Source: Magnolia sinica
Lineage: Eukaryota > Streptophyta > Magnoliopsida > Magnoliales > Magnoliaceae
Assembly: GCF_029962835.1 (NCBI RefSeq)
Contig: NC_080590.1
Span: 56,542,001-56,606,000, forward strand
Direction of reading: 5' to 3'
DNA: 64,000 nt
Below the pieces are notes generated by a model. It ran no database searches, had not been told where the DNA came from, and saw nothing but the letters and a program-made list of their open reading frames with translations. The position numbers and the translations under genes are program-made. Below, piece after piece: positions 10,329 to 22,687 of the stretch (within the stretch, counting starts at the first letter, position 1; the number at the start of each line of letters is the position of its first letter).

Positions 10329-11880
10329 GTGATGGCTTCAAATCAACTTGTAAATCAACAACTTCAACCTAGGGCTGAGGAAGTCCAGGATGAGAATGAG
10401 GTGCATCAAGGAACCCCGCCTTGTACTTTGCAAGATTATTTACAACCGGTGGGGGTGAGCACACCCTTATGCATGGTTTTTCTAGAAAATATGGGACATA
10501 TAGATATTAAGCCAGGAGTGATCCAACTCCTTCCAAAATTTCATAGACTTGAATATGAAAGTCCATATCTACACTTGAAAGAGTCTGACGAGATTATAGC
10601 CACTTTATATTTTCCTAACGTGTCTGAGGATACGGTCAGACTGAAACTCTTTTCCTTTTCTTTGAAAGAGAAAGCTAAGACATGGTTGCATTCACTACGT
10701 CCCCGATCTATTAGCACATGGAATGACATGATAAGGGAGTTTATAAAGAAATTTTTTCCACATCATAAGATAAATACCCTTAGAAAGTCAATCACGAACT
10801 TCGCCCAAAAGGAGGATGAAACATTCTTCCAATGTTGGGAAAGGTTCAATGATCTTGTTAGTTCATGCCCACAACACAGTTTTGAAACATGCACACCTTT
10901 TCTATGATGGACTGACATCTTCCATGCGCTAATTGGTCGAGATAATGTGCAATGAGGAATTCATGAATAAAAACGTTAATGATGTGTGAGATTATTTGGA
11001 CAGACTTGCTGAAAATGAACAATTATAGGACACTTACCCAAAATCAAGTACCACTTCTAGGCCCACTCAATCAAAGGAAAGGGGCAGATTATACCTTCTG
11101 AAAGAGGAAGATGATATTAATGCTAAAGTGTCTAATCTCATGAGAAAAGTCGAGGCCATGGAATTAAAGAAGGATAAGGTTAATGAAACTGTTTGCGGTA
11201 TTTGTGCTTGTAATATTCACACAACTGAAAATTATCCGACAATACCTTCCTTTCAAGAGGTGTTGAATGAGCAATCCAATGCCATGAACAATTACCAAAA
11301 GACCTTTCAATGAACCTACTTCCAATACATTCAATCCTAGTTAGAGAAATCATCCAAACTTCAGTTGGAGGAATGGACAAACTACTACCCCTCAAGGTTT
11401 CTTCAATCAAATTCCACATCAAGAGAAACCTCAAGAGGACCCGGTTCTAAAACATCTTTAAAAGCAAGAGCTTTTCAATCAGGGTATGTTACAAACCTTT
11501 TAAGACTTCATAAAGGTCATACAAGGACTTGAGACTAAAAGTGTAATTAGGAATAAGGGGAGCCTTCCAGCTCAACCCCTTCCCAATCCAAAACCACAAT
11601 ATGAAGTTAGCGACCCGAGCTCTTCAAATTAGATGGAGCAAGTTAAATCTATCACCACTCTTAGGAGTGGGAAGACCATTGACAAAACTATTCCGGTTAG
11701 GGTTGAAAAGCCTAAGGACCTGGAAGAGGACAACAAGGATAGACCTAGCATTGCTCCATAAGAATTAGAACTGGAACCTCAAGGGAAGACGATTGCTCCA
11801 TTTCCCCAATGGTTGGTTGCACCAAAATCTCTCTCTAACTCTCAAGACATTCTAGAGGTGTTAAAACAAGTGAAAGTCAA
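10329..11880 (+). pseudogene. Athila B gag
   Basis: ORF 10329-10907 (192 codons) contains the Athila capsid-like core: KTWLHSLRPRSISTWNDMI, then REFIKKFFPHHKINTLRKSI, then CWERFNDLVSSCPQH. A frameshift after SCPQH ends it. The protein continues in other frames: YDGLTSSMRQ, MCNEEFMNKNV, KVEAMELKKDK, then VCGICACNIHTTENYPTIPS and a Lys/Pro/Asn-rich tail to about 11880. Nonsense codons also occur in the tail. It would have been the structural particle protein. The second half is only recognisable by comparison with element A. Confidence 0.85.
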
Positions 11881-11899
11881 TATTACACTAATGGATGCG

Positions 11900-12801
11900 G
11901 TTAAATAAACACCTTCATATGCCAAATTTTTGAAACACTTATGTACGGCTAAAAGATGGCAAAATATTCAAAAGAAAATCTTCTTAACTGAAAAAGTGAG
12001 TGCTATACTAAAGCAAGATATGCCACAGAAATTCAAAGATCCTGGTAGCCCAACCATACCTTGTGTAATCGGGAACTACCGAATCGAGAACACACTTCTT
12101 AACTTAGGAGCAAGCGTAAATCTGATTCCCTACTATGTCTACAAACAGTTAGGTTTGTGTGAATTAAAACCCCCCTAACCACATTACAACTTACTGATTA
12201 CTTAGTTCATGTACTGAGAGGGATAATTGAGGATGTGTTGGTCTAGGTTGACAGATTCTACTACCCTGTAGATTTTATCATCCTCGATATGGAACCCATC
12301 AGTAACATGAGCTCTCAGATTTCTATCATTCTTGGTCACCCATTCCTTTCCACTTCAAATGCAATCATTAATTATAAGAATGGAGTCATGAGTATGTCTT
12401 TCGGGAATATGACATTAGAGTTAAATATCTTTTTCAATACTGGTAGACGGTTAGAGGATGATGACGATTTCCATGACATTAACATGATTGACTCTTTCGT
12501 GAAAGACAGAACACCTTTGACCTTATCCTTTGACCCTCTAGAGACGTGCCTGGCCCACTCCCATAATTTTGATGATGACATGATTAGGGAGATGAGTGCC
12601 ATGCTTGATACTGTGTCGGTACTTGAAGTTAACCGGTGGAGGTCACAATTTGAAGAGTTGCCCCAAACTGATGAAGTGCCTCTGCCATCTAACCTTAAAG
12701 TACCGAAGCTTGACCTAAAACCTTTGCCCTCTTATTTGAAAAATATTTATTTAGGTCAAGATGAGATATACCTGATGGTGATTTCTTCCCACCTTGAGTA
12801 A
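11900..12801 (+). pseudogene. Athila B aspartic protease and linker
   Basis: ORF 11930-12178 ends with LLNLGASVNLIPYYVYKQLG, the retropepsin active-site region, but the catalytic Asp before Leu-Gly is Asn (AAC), which should abolish proteolysis. After a frameshift, ORF 12289-12801 carries ILGHPFLSTSNAII (the second retropepsin landmark), an acidic linker (RRLEDDDDFHDINMIDSF) and the connection to RT, with which it shares a frame except for one TAA at 12799. Element A keeps the Asp but changes the following Gly. Confidence 0.84.
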
Positions 12802-13447
12802 GAACAAGTGAGTATGCTCATATTTTCTCTCATTGAGCATATGGGAGCCCTTGGATGGACGATTGTAGACCTCAAGGGAATTGACCCTTCAACTTGTACT
12901 CACTGCATTTATCTCGAGGACAATGCAAAGATCTCTCGGCAATCACAACGTAGACTAAATTCAAACATGAAGGAAGTGTTTAAGGCTAAGGTTCTTAAAC
13001 TATTGGATGTAGGTATCATATACTCTATATCCGATAGTCAATGGGTGAGTCCAACTCAGGTGGTTCCCAAGAAGTCTGTAATCACCATCATATCCAATGC
13101 CAATAATGAACTCGTGCCAACTAGAGTTAATATTGGTTGGAGAATGCGTATTGACTGCAGAAAGTTGAATACTATCACAAAGAATGACCACTTTCCTTTG
13201 CCCTTCATTGATCAAATTTTAGAAAGGTTAGCTAGTCATTCATATTACTGTTTCTTTGACAGGTATTTGGGCTACAATGAGATAGAGATAGCCTGTGAAG
13301 ATCAGGAAAAGACTACATTCACATGTCCTTTTGACACCTTTGCTTACCGAAGGATGCCATTCGGATTATGTATTGCCCCTGCCACTTTTCAACGATGCGT
13401 GATAAGTATTTTTTTAACATAGTCAGGCAATATTTAGAGGTCTTCAT
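12802..13447 (+). pseudogene. Athila B reverse transcriptase, N-terminal part
   Basis: This is 200 codons of RT: VGIIYSISDSQWVSP, the template-grip region RMRIDCRKLN, FPLPFIDQILERLA, FFDRYLGYNEIEIA (motif A with its Asp kept), then FTCPFDTFAYRRMPFGLCIAPATFQRC. A frameshift near 13420 precedes QYLEVFI, where family X is inserted just before the FMDD catalytic motif. The remainder resumes at 29979. Confidence 0.9.
13443..13447 (+). repeat. Target site duplication TTCAT, left copy
   Basis: TTCAT here and at 29979-29983 flanks the X element. One copy belongs to the RT codons for Phe-Met before Asp-Asp. Confidence 0.9.
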
Positions 13448-15534
13448 TGTCACGCCCCAAACTCTAAAAACAGGCTCGCAAAATTTCCAATCACTGAATC
13501 CAGTGCCGACAACTTCTGTAGTGCCCCATTGTTGGCTTCCGGCACTTATGTGCTAGATTCCGATCCAAGGATCCTACAAGGAAGATTTTCAGTGTGAAAT
13601 TTTATTTTTGTAATGGAGCATAACCACAAGCATAACTAAGTCACAAAACAACATCACCACATATCCACTAATATAAACATTTGAATACAATGCTGAAAGG
13701 GAAATACATATGTATCAAAATCAAAGCTCTAGAAGTCCACTACACGCTCCAAGTTCAACGCTGCTGCGACCTAACGCCACCTGCACACATTTATCGTGCA
13801 TAAGCTTATAAAAATCTTAGAAGGTGGTGAAAGTGTGTGTAAGGTAAGTGTCAAGTATACAATAAATCCCACAAATCATACATCATCGGAATAAGCGAAA
13901 ATATTGACAAGATCATGAATCATACGATATTAGAGTAAGAAGAAATATACTGGTAAGTCCATGAGTCATATAATATCAGAGTAAGCAATGCAAATCATAA
14001 TGAGCTAAATATCATATACTACGGATGCAATGTAATATGTAGATCCTGCCAAGTCCGTCTAAGCCTTATAAGTGCAAAAACGTAACAATCCAAAATGTCA
14101 TATGTCGTGGATAAAATGTATATGCGATGCGAATGAAATGACCAAGCTGGAGTGAAGTCAAGATGATAGTATGTAGCATCGCAGGCTATGGGGTCCATCA
14201 TAAGGGAATTCTATCCAAACCAGTCCCATACCTAAATTTCGATAGTCAAACACAATGTGGTAAACGCCTGATCTCAGGTTAGTCGTGTGCCCCAACCAAA
14301 ATCCTAGCAATTGCGAAGGTACATGTAACAAATTGTTGTGCACCACCAGCTCGAGTGGATAGTGAATGGATGAATGAATGAGTATGCAACTCTTGCTCAA
14401 TAGCCTACTAGTATAGTAGCCTGCCAACCAGTGGTAGCTCGCCCAGGCCTTAGCCCCGCCCACATCGTCGTCCACCCATGTGTGCCCGCCCACATGTGCA
14501 ACAGTGATGAGGTGTCATAATATCATGTCAGTTCTCATATCAGGTCCACATATCAGTACTGTACATCTTTAGGATCATCACTGGGGTCTACTACACTCCA
14601 CACTAACTACCGCCTCCCTAGCCGCACAGCTCAGCGAGTGGAAGAGACCACATTATATGCCTGACTAGTAGTCTACCAATACCAATTCGGCTCATCGATA
14701 TAGACTCATTTGCAAGCTGGTCAAACTCAGCTTAGCTTATAACCCCCTCACTCGGGCGGATAAGGCCACACCCCCTCCCAACCGACCACGACACAGTGGG
14801 AGACATGGCCTACTGGTATTCTGCATTCGAGCACTCATGTATCCACTTGATTTAAACATTGGGGCGTCTCATGGCCTCAGAGGTTTAGGGACTTTCACCC
14901 ATAGACATCCAAAGTGCCCAGATGCTTGAACCAAACATTTTCGGTATCCCATCTGGCCATCCATCACATGCCTGTGGAGGTCACAACCCTGATGTCACTA
15001 GGGCGTACAGTAATCACAATCACACAATAAAAGATGCATGAGTCATGCAGTCTAATCATGCATCAGTCCTGCACATACCATGTGCTCATGTGGGATAACT
15101 CCACCTATTAGGGAGTCTCATAAGCCATCTGTACTATGACAAACAAGGGTTAATCACATCTCATAATAAACATGCAAATGATATGTATGGGCATGTATCA
15201 TGATGTTATGCTGTCACATACTCATATTCGGTATCAATAACTGCCATCAACAATCAGCCTCGACAATGTGGACATTTAACCAACATTGCCCCCAAGGAAT
15301 GCTAAACATAGAGCCCAACATATAATGGACCCATGGCCTCACACAAGGACCTAATATAGAACACCATGGGCCTCACTCAAGAGCTTAATACACGTCATGA
15401 TGGGCCTCTCACATGGACATAATATACATCACAATGGACTCCATCGCTTGACCCTCAAATGCATCACAATGGACCTCATCACATTAGGCCTTAAACACGA
15501 GCTGCATATACATCACATAGGTCTTGAAAATTGA

Positions 15535-15634
15535 CCTTAGCAATCGAAATCGGCCTCGACAATTGAAATCAGCCTTAACAATTGGAATCGACACTCGGAA
15601 TTGGCCTCGATACTCGGCCTCGATAATCGGAATC
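15535..15634 (+). repeat. X minisatellite, left part
   Basis: Degenerate units of the type AATCGGCCTCGATACTCGG run up to the copia 2 insertion. The array continues at 26235. Confidence 0.8.
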
Positions 15635-16024
15635 TGTAAGTGCTATAGTTTATAACCCCTTTTTGTTGTCAAATTTGGGGTGCCAAAGACACTGTTATGA
15701 AGCTTGCATATGTGAAGAACAAAGCTCTACTCAAGATCAGCTTTAATTAACAAGCACTGTTCATAAGTAAAGACTCGAGAAAGTGAGATTGTTCGGCTTA
15801 ATTCAAGACAAGGATAATGCAAGATCTCAAGAAGCTTTCAAGTTCAACCTTAAGATCTCAAGAAGCTTTCAAATTTGAGCTACATCAAGAGTTCAACCTT
15901 CATTACTTTCAAAGGTCACTCGTCTCTAAGTTTAAATGTCCTTACTTCACTATTGAGGTATGACTGACCTTAGGTTGACCTTTAGAGTAGACCATTTTAG
16001 ATATATAATTCATATGTTTTATAT

Positions 16025-16430
16025 AAGTGAGTTTAGTCTGTTCTAAGACTAGTCCTAGACTTTGTTCGACTAGTCCTAGCACTGCTTCGACCTGTCTAAG
16101 AATTTCCTGGATCAGTCGTAAGTTTGTTACAAAATTCAAAAATTTTCTGTTAGGCTTCGACTAGTCTTAGGGACTGTTTGACTAGTTGTATGAACAGTGT
16201 TGACTATTTCTTCGACCAGTCGTAGTCCTATGACTCAAAGTACATTGTTGAAATTCGGCTAGCTTCGACTAGTCATGAGCAACCTACGACCAGTCGAAGG
16301 AGACCTACGACCAGTCGTAGACCCCTACGACCAGTCGTGAAACCACCAGATCTTATCGCGCCTGAATTTTTAAATATTTGTTGGTTCTACGACCAGTCGT
16401 AGAGATCTTTAGACCAGTCGAAGACGTGAT
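16025..16430. repeat. Inverted-arm motif array in copia 2 5' LTR U3
   Basis: Many variants of CTACGACCAGTCGTAG (arms CTACGAC and GTCGTAG, CA spacer), TTCGACTAGTC and CGACCAGTCGAAG lie in the 400 bp upstream of the TATA box. Palindrome-rich U3 regions are described for maize Sireviruses. The 3' LTR has the matching array at 24805-25190. Confidence 0.88.
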
Positions 16431-16439
16431 TTGCTCACC

Positions 16440-16447
16440 TATAAATA
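16440..16447 (+). promoter_or_regulatory. TATA box of copia 2 5' LTR
   Basis: TATAAATA in CCTATAAATAGAGCATG lies directly downstream of the motif array. The 3' LTR has TGTAAATA at this place (25202), a weakened box. Confidence 0.7.
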
Positions 16448-17405
16448 GAGCATGAATCTCAGAATAATATATGAAATTCAAGCTAATTTAAGTCGGCCCT
16501 CTAAGAGATAAGTCCGTGTTTCATTTAAGCTAAGTGTGCATGTTTAATATTCTCTTTCTTTAGCTTTTCAAATTAATTTTGTTTCTTCTATTCCAATCTG
16601 ATCTGAAAATGACGAAGTTTCATTTTTCCTTTTTCTGGAATCAAAATCAATTAGAGCTAGCCCCATTTGGTTTAATTTAAAATCTATTAGAACCTAAAAC
16701 CATTATAAAGTGAGTATTGGACATTGAACTTTGATATTCAAATCTCTACTCCGACTTGGTTCTTCTGGGTTGCTACAACAAAGGAGAAATTCAGGTATCT
16801 TATGTTTATGTAATCTACTTTCATTTAATTTTCTTTTGAAATTTACCAGAAAAATCTCATTGTATTAGTTATCTGAGGAGAGCCAAAAAAACTCAGAAGA
16901 GGGTTTTTTTTTAATTGTGTAAGCCCACAGAGAAAGACACAATTGTGAAGGTTTTGGGTGAACCTGAAAAACCTATCTTTGATAGTGAATGCTGATATCC
17001 CCTGTGTGAGGATATTAGGAGTGGAGTAGCTGTGTGGCTGTTTATTAACAGTTGGTGTACACATAGGCGATCCACTATAATCCCTTGTGTTTTGTGGTTG
17101 TGTGGTTTATATTTCATTTTTTTAATTATTCATTTGTGGGATGTATATGTGGATGTGAATGTTGTAATCATTTTATTTCAAGCTCAGTGGAGAACAGTTT
17201 CTCTATTTGTTCTAGTAAGGTTGCCCTGCATTTTTATGGTGCATGGTTGTCCTTAGAACAATCAATATTTTGAGATTGCATTCAGCATTGTGTATTGATT
17301 TATTTATTTGACTATCTCTTTTTCTTTATTTCTGCTGTATTTATTTTAAATTTGGCATAGTCCTATTCATCCCCCCTCTAGGACATATAGCTTGGCCATG
17401 TCAAG

Positions 17406-17417
17406 TGGTATCAAAGC
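17406..17417 (+). promoter_or_regulatory. Primer binding site of copia 2 (initiator Met tRNA)
   Basis: TGGTATCAAAGC starts two bases after the LTR end. It is the usual Ty1/copia primer site complementary to the 3' end of initiator Met tRNA (norm TGGTATCAGAGC). Confidence 0.88.
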
Positions 17418-17479
17418 ATAATAGCTCTCTTTCTTATTTGGATTTAATTCTTGAGCTAACGATCTAAGCTTTATATAAG

Positions 17480-18417
17480 ATGTCTAATTTTAATAGCCTT
17501 TCAGTCACTAGGCCTCCACCTTTCGATGACACCAATTATACTTATTGGAAAGCCAGGATGAGGATCTTCCTCAAATCCATGGATGAAAGTGTGTGGCTAT
17601 CCACAGTGAATGAATGGATCCCCCTACCACTGAAGTAACCGGGATTGATGGTTCAAAATCTATAAAAGTTACACCATATTTCTCTTGGACCACACTTCAG
17701 AAAAATGAGAGTAGTGCAAAAGCTAAAGCACTAAATGCAATTACTTGTGCACTATCACCAGATGAATTTAAAAGAATTATATCTTGTGATTCTACAAAAT
17801 AAGCTTGGGATATATTAGAAATGACACACGAGGGTACTTCAATTGTCAAGAAATCTAAGATACAAATCCTCACAACTAAATTTAAGGAAATACGTATGGA
17901 AGAAAATGAAATGTTCATGGACTTCTATACCAGATTGAATGAGATTGTAAACTCTATGTGGGGTGTAGGTGATATAATTCCTGAAAGAAAGATTTGTGCT
18001 AAAATACTACGCTTACTTCTTGAACAGTTCAATTCTATAGTAACTGCAATCCAGGAACTTCGTGATACAGACAATATGAAGGTTGAGGAATTGGTTGGCT
18101 CATTACAGACTTATGAGTTAACCTTTAAAGCTCCAAAAGGTAAATCTATTGCCTTAAAAACTTCTAAAAATGGTTTTCAAGAAAATGATTTAAACTCTGA
18201 AGATGATATGGCTTTTTAAGCAAAAAGGTTTTATAAAATTTTTAAAAGTAAAAAGAGGATTGATCTTCAAAAAGCATTTGATAAAAAGAAACCTAAACCT
18301 AAATCAAGAAAATCATTTAAAGACAGTCAATGTTACAACTGCCACGAGTATGGGCATTTGGCTAACAAATGTCCTAATAAGGGCAAGTCAAAAAAGAAAA
18401 GTATGATGGCTACTTAG
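17480..18417 (+). pseudogene. Copia 2 gag
   Basis: ATG at 17480 starts MSNFNSLSVTRPPPFDDTN, then YTYWKARMRIFLKSMDESVW, the typical Sirevirus gag N-terminus. A frameshift near 17600 moves to the frame used from 17614 on. Then come MEENEMFMDFYTRLNEIVNS and a CX2CX4HX4C zinc knuckle, CYNCHEYGHLANKC, near 18331-18372. In-frame stops lie at 17800 (TAA), 18217 (TAA) and 18415 (TAG). The protein would be the RNA-binding particle protein. An acidic Ser/Glu/Asp stretch follows the knuckle and runs into the pol frame. Confidence 0.9.
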
Positions 18418-20330
18418 GACGAGTCCTCTGATTCTGAAGCCTCCTCTGAATCAGAAGATTCTGAAACTGAGTCGGGTTGTGATGTTAAGGCCCTTATGAT
18501 TCTAGCCAAATTCACTTTTTCAGATAATGATGACTCGACTAGTGAAGAAAATCTGAATAGTGAATGTGAAAATGAAGTTGATCTTCAAGATGCATACAAT
18601 GCCCTATACAAGGAAAGTTGTAAAATTGCTATGAAATTGAAACTTCAAAAAGAGAAATTTTCTAAACTCAAAGAAATTTATGAATCTCTTATTTTAGAAA
18701 AGTCCCACATTTCAGACTGTTTTGAAAAGACAAAATGTGATTTGGATTTTAAAACCTCCCGGATTGAAAATTTTAAATTTGAAAACGAACAACTAAAACA
18801 TGAAGTCTCCTCTCTCTTGAGTTTAAAGAAAACTTGGAAATATGCCCAAGGTGATCCTAAATTAGAAAAACTCTTATCAGGATCGAGAAAATGTGGCGAT
18901 CGATTTGGTCTGGGTTATGATAAGAATGTTTCTCATAAACCAAAGAATACTCCTCCCAAGTTTGTAAAGGGAGAGACCTTAAACTCAAAAGGAAAAGATC
19001 AAATGTTTTCTAAAATCTTTAAATCTTTTCAAAAACCTAAAAGTAATTATATCAACTATAAAAAGCAAAATCAAAATCTTTTGGCTGAAAAGATAGTTGA
19101 TTTACCTAAAGATCTTTTAAAGTCTAACTCAATAGGTCATACTTATAATTCTTACAAACGAAAGAAGACCAACTATCCACCTAAATCCAAAATGGTTATG
19201 AAATGGGTTCCAAAGGTCACTTATTTGGTTGTTCACATTGCTTTTAAAGCAACAAGTCATTCTAAGTGGTACCTAGATAGCAGATGCTTAAGGCATATGA
19301 CTGGTGATAAAGGTTTATTCACCTATTTCAAAGACATGACTGATGGTTCAGTCACATTTGTTGATGGCAGCAACTGCAAGATTATGGGCCAAGGCACGAT
19401 TCAACTCTATAACCTTCCTTTGTTTAAAAATGTTTTGTATGTTGAAGGACTGAAACATAATCTTCTTAGCATATCTCAAATTTGTGATAATAACCATAGT
19501 GTACGGTTTTCTAATCAAAGCTGTGAGATTCTAAACAACAAGGGTTCAGTAATACTAACTGGATGTGGAACGTCTGAAAACTGCTATATTATTAGTGAAT
19601 CTAGCTCATCTAATCAATCGTGTTACATGGTCCATACAAATGAGACTAATTTGTGGCACAAACGTCTTGGACATGTACACTACCGAAATCGATATAGATT
19701 GACCAAACGAGAACTTATAAGAGGTCTACCCAAACTACAAAAATTAGATAAAATATGTGGTGAATACCAGATTAGCAAACAAACGAGGAACTCGCACAAA
19801 AAGGTGAATTCCAGTACCACATCAAGACCACTCGAGGTTCTCCATATGGATCTTGTAAGACCTATCAGGACGAAAAGTCGAGGTGACAAAAGATATATCT
19901 TGGTAATAGTAGATAACTTTACCAGATATACATGGGTTGTCTTCTTAAGGGACAAATCAGAAACCCTTGAAGAAGTGAAAAAGGTTCTTACAAGGATTCA
20001 AACTGAAAAAGGTTCTCAAGTCAGTAAGATTCGTAGTGATCATGGATCTGAATTTGAGAATAGTGGTTTTTGAGAAGTTCTGTAGCGACCAGGGAATATT
20101 AATGAATTCTCAGCGCCAAAACTCCACCACAAATTGGTATAGTTGAAAGAAAAAATAGAGTGCTTCAAGAAATGGCTAATGTCATGTTGAATAGTATGAA
20201 ACTCTCTAAAAATCTTTAGCTGAAGTAGTCAATAGAGCTTGCTATATGATTAACCGGGTTTACACTAGTAAAGGTAATAATAAAACGGCTTACGAAATGT
20301 GGTTCAATAAAAGCCTACTATCAAATACTT
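18418..20330 (+). pseudogene. Copia 2 protease-integrase region
   Basis: The same frame as gag runs open from 18418 to 20070. After a Lys-rich linker with coiled-coil character comes the protease WYLDSRCLRHMTGD, with the active-site DSG changed to DSR. Then come the GAG-pre-integrase segment with LWHKRLGHVHY, a zinc region with one Cys lost (ICGEYQ), integrase DDE residues at MDLVRP and IRSDHGSEF, and, after a one-base frameshift near 20070, GIVERKNRVLQEM with the Glu. The C-terminal integrase is broken by several stops. The missing protease Gly and the frameshift make it non-functional. Confidence 0.88.
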
Positions 20331-22232
20331 TCGAGTTTTTGGCAGCAAGTGCTATATTTTATGAGATCGTGAATATCTGGGAAAGTTTGATACGAAGAGT
20401 GATGAAGGGATCTTTTTAGGATACTCTTTAAACAGTCGAGCGTATAGGGTTCTGAACAAAAGGACCGGTGTGATTCAAGAGTCTATCAATGTAGTCATTG
20501 ATGATCACTTAAACACACCAGTCTCAAGTTCAGATAATGATGTTGTAGTAATTGATAAATCTGATACTTCATCTAATCAGACTGATTTTGAACTAAGGAT
20601 TATTAAAGATCATCCAACCACACAGATTCTTGGAAACCCTCTCACTGGTGTTCGTACCCATAGACAACTTGAGGATATATGTAATTACGTATGTTTTACA
20701 TCCCAGATAAAGCCATCTAATGTAAAAGAAGCTCTTGCTGATGAAAACTACATTGTTGCGATGCAAGAACTTAACCAATTTGTGAGAAATGATGTTTGGT
20801 ATCTCGTACCTAGACCTATAGATAAACACATCACTGGAACCAAATGGATTTTCAAAAATAAGTCTGACGAGCTTGACAATATAATTAGAAACAAGGATAG
20901 GCTAGTGGTACAAGGTTACACTCAAATTGAAGGTATTGATTATGATGAAATCTTCACACTAGTAGCACGTCTTAAATCAATTAGACTCTTTATATCCATT
21001 GCGTGTTTTTGAAAGTTTAAGATTTACCAAATGGATGTGAAAAGTGCATTTTTAAATGGCGATCTGCATGAAGAAGTCTATATTGAACAAACGATGGGTT
21101 TTGAAGACCCCAAAAATGTTGATCATGTGTATCGCCTTAAAAAGGCACTTTACGGTTTAAAACAAGCTCCTAGGGCATGGTACGAGAAACTAACAAAGTT
21201 TCTATTAGGCCATAATTTTTAATTTGGATGTGTTGAAAAGATTCTGTTTATTAAAAAACATAATGATCACATTTTAATAGTACAGATTTATGTTGATGAT
21301 ATCATTTATAGATCTACCTGTACTGACATGTCTATTGAGTTTACAGACTTGATGAAATCGTAGTTTGAAATGAGCATGATTGGGGAATTGAATTATTTTC
21401 TTGGGTTGCAAGTAAAACAAAACTTGATGGAATGTTCATTTCTCAATCTAAATATGCTATGAATTTAATTAAGAAATTTGAATTTGAGAATGGTAAGAAT
21501 TTTGATACTCCTATGAGTACAACTTTGAAACTCTCAAAAGATTCTACTGGTAAAAATGTGGATCCAAAATTATATCGGAGTATGATTGGTAGTTTACTGT
21601 ATTTAACTATTAGCAGACCTGATATCACTCTAAGTGTTGGTATTTGCGCTAGATATCAGTCTGATCCTAGAGAGTCACACGTGACTGCTGTCAAGCAGAT
21701 TATGCGATATGTCACAAGTACTGTTAATCTCGGTCCCTGGTATCCACATGAGACTAGTATTCAATTAGCTGGGTACTCGGATGCTGATTGGGCTGGTAAT
21801 CTTGATGATAGAAAATCAACCAATGGTGGTTACTTTTATATTGGAAATTATTTAGTTTCTTGGTTTAGCAAGAAACAAAGTTCTATATCACTTTCAACAG
21901 CAGAAGCTGAATATATCGCAGCTGGTAATGTGTGTACACAGCTTGTTTGGATGAAACGTATGCTAAATGATTATGGAATTAAATAGGATTCTATGTTATT
22001 ATATTGTGATAATTCTAGTGCCATAAATATTTCAAAAAATCCAATTCAGCATTCTTGTACTAAGCACATTGACATTAGATTTCATTATATTCGAGAATTA
22101 GTAGAAGAAAATGTTATATCTTTAGAATATATCCCTACCGAGAATCAACGTGCTGACAATTTCACTAAATCGCTCGACAAAAGTAGGTTTAAAAAAATAA
22201 AATTTGATCTTGGCATGTGCATTTTAAAATGA
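20331..22232 (+). pseudogene. Copia 2 reverse transcriptase and RNase H
   Basis: The RT opens with NDVWYLVPRP and GTKWIFKNKSDE, then [36 protein letters not shown] and the catalytic YVDDII near 21290. RNase H follows with GYSDADWAGNLDDRKS, STAEAEYIAA, CDNSSAI and HIDIRFHYIRE, ending LGMCILK at 22229. Stops at 21010 and 21220 and a frameshift near 21425 break it; otherwise the domain set is complete and catalytic residues are kept. The product would copy element RNA to cDNA. Confidence 0.92.
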
Positions 22233-22319
22233 GTATTTATACCTATTTGTATCATATTGTATATAATTGCTTGATTAGATTTCAATTTTTGTATATAATG
22301 CTGAAAATCAGATTTTTGG

Positions 22320-22480
22320 CCGGTACTCGACCAGTCGTGTATATGCACAACCAGTCGTGTTATGACCGGTCGTGTACATCCATAACCAGTCGTGAATCAC
22401 GTGAATCACTTAAAATTGGGGAAAACGGTTCATCTTCTTCATTTCCTCTTCACTCTCCAACGAGTCGACGCCCGACTAGT
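22320..22480. repeat. Inverted-arm motif cluster between pol and the third ORF
   Basis: CTCGACCAGTCGTG, ACAACCAGTCGTG, TGACCGGTCGTG, TAACCAGTCGTG and, further on, GACGCCCGACTAGTCGAAC are clustered in a non-coding spacer outside the LTRs. The motif type is that of this element's U3. A TATA-like TATATAATG lies just upstream near 22290. An internal regulatory element for the third ORF is possible but unproven. Confidence 0.7.
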
Positions 22481-22687
22481 CGAACCCTTCCTTCAAAATC
22501 TTCAAGCTTAGTGCTCCATTTATATTTTTCTTGTAGATTTGTGTCTAGATTACTTCTATTTTACTCTTGAAGTTATCTATTTTAAATTTCATTGAGATTT
22601 GGGGTATTTCTTTTGAAAAATCTGATTTGAGAAAATCCTCTTTTAAATCCTTTGCAACTCTTTATTTTCTTGAAATCCTTGTTGCAA

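Larger units (their letters stand above)
15635..17403 (+). mobile_element. 5' LTR of copia 2
   Basis: TGTAAGTGCTATAG...CTTGGCCATGTCA. U3 holds an array of CGACTAGTCG/CTACGACCAGTCGTAG motifs (16025-16430), followed immediately by the TATA box at 16440. It lacks about 80 bp present in the 3' LTR (around 25953-26030). Confidence 0.93.

Noticed and set aside
22217..22570. 117-codon ORF between pol and the third ORF of copia 2
   Set aside because: It overlaps the motif cluster, is out of phase with the third ORF, and its composition follows the repeats. More likely non-coding spacer.
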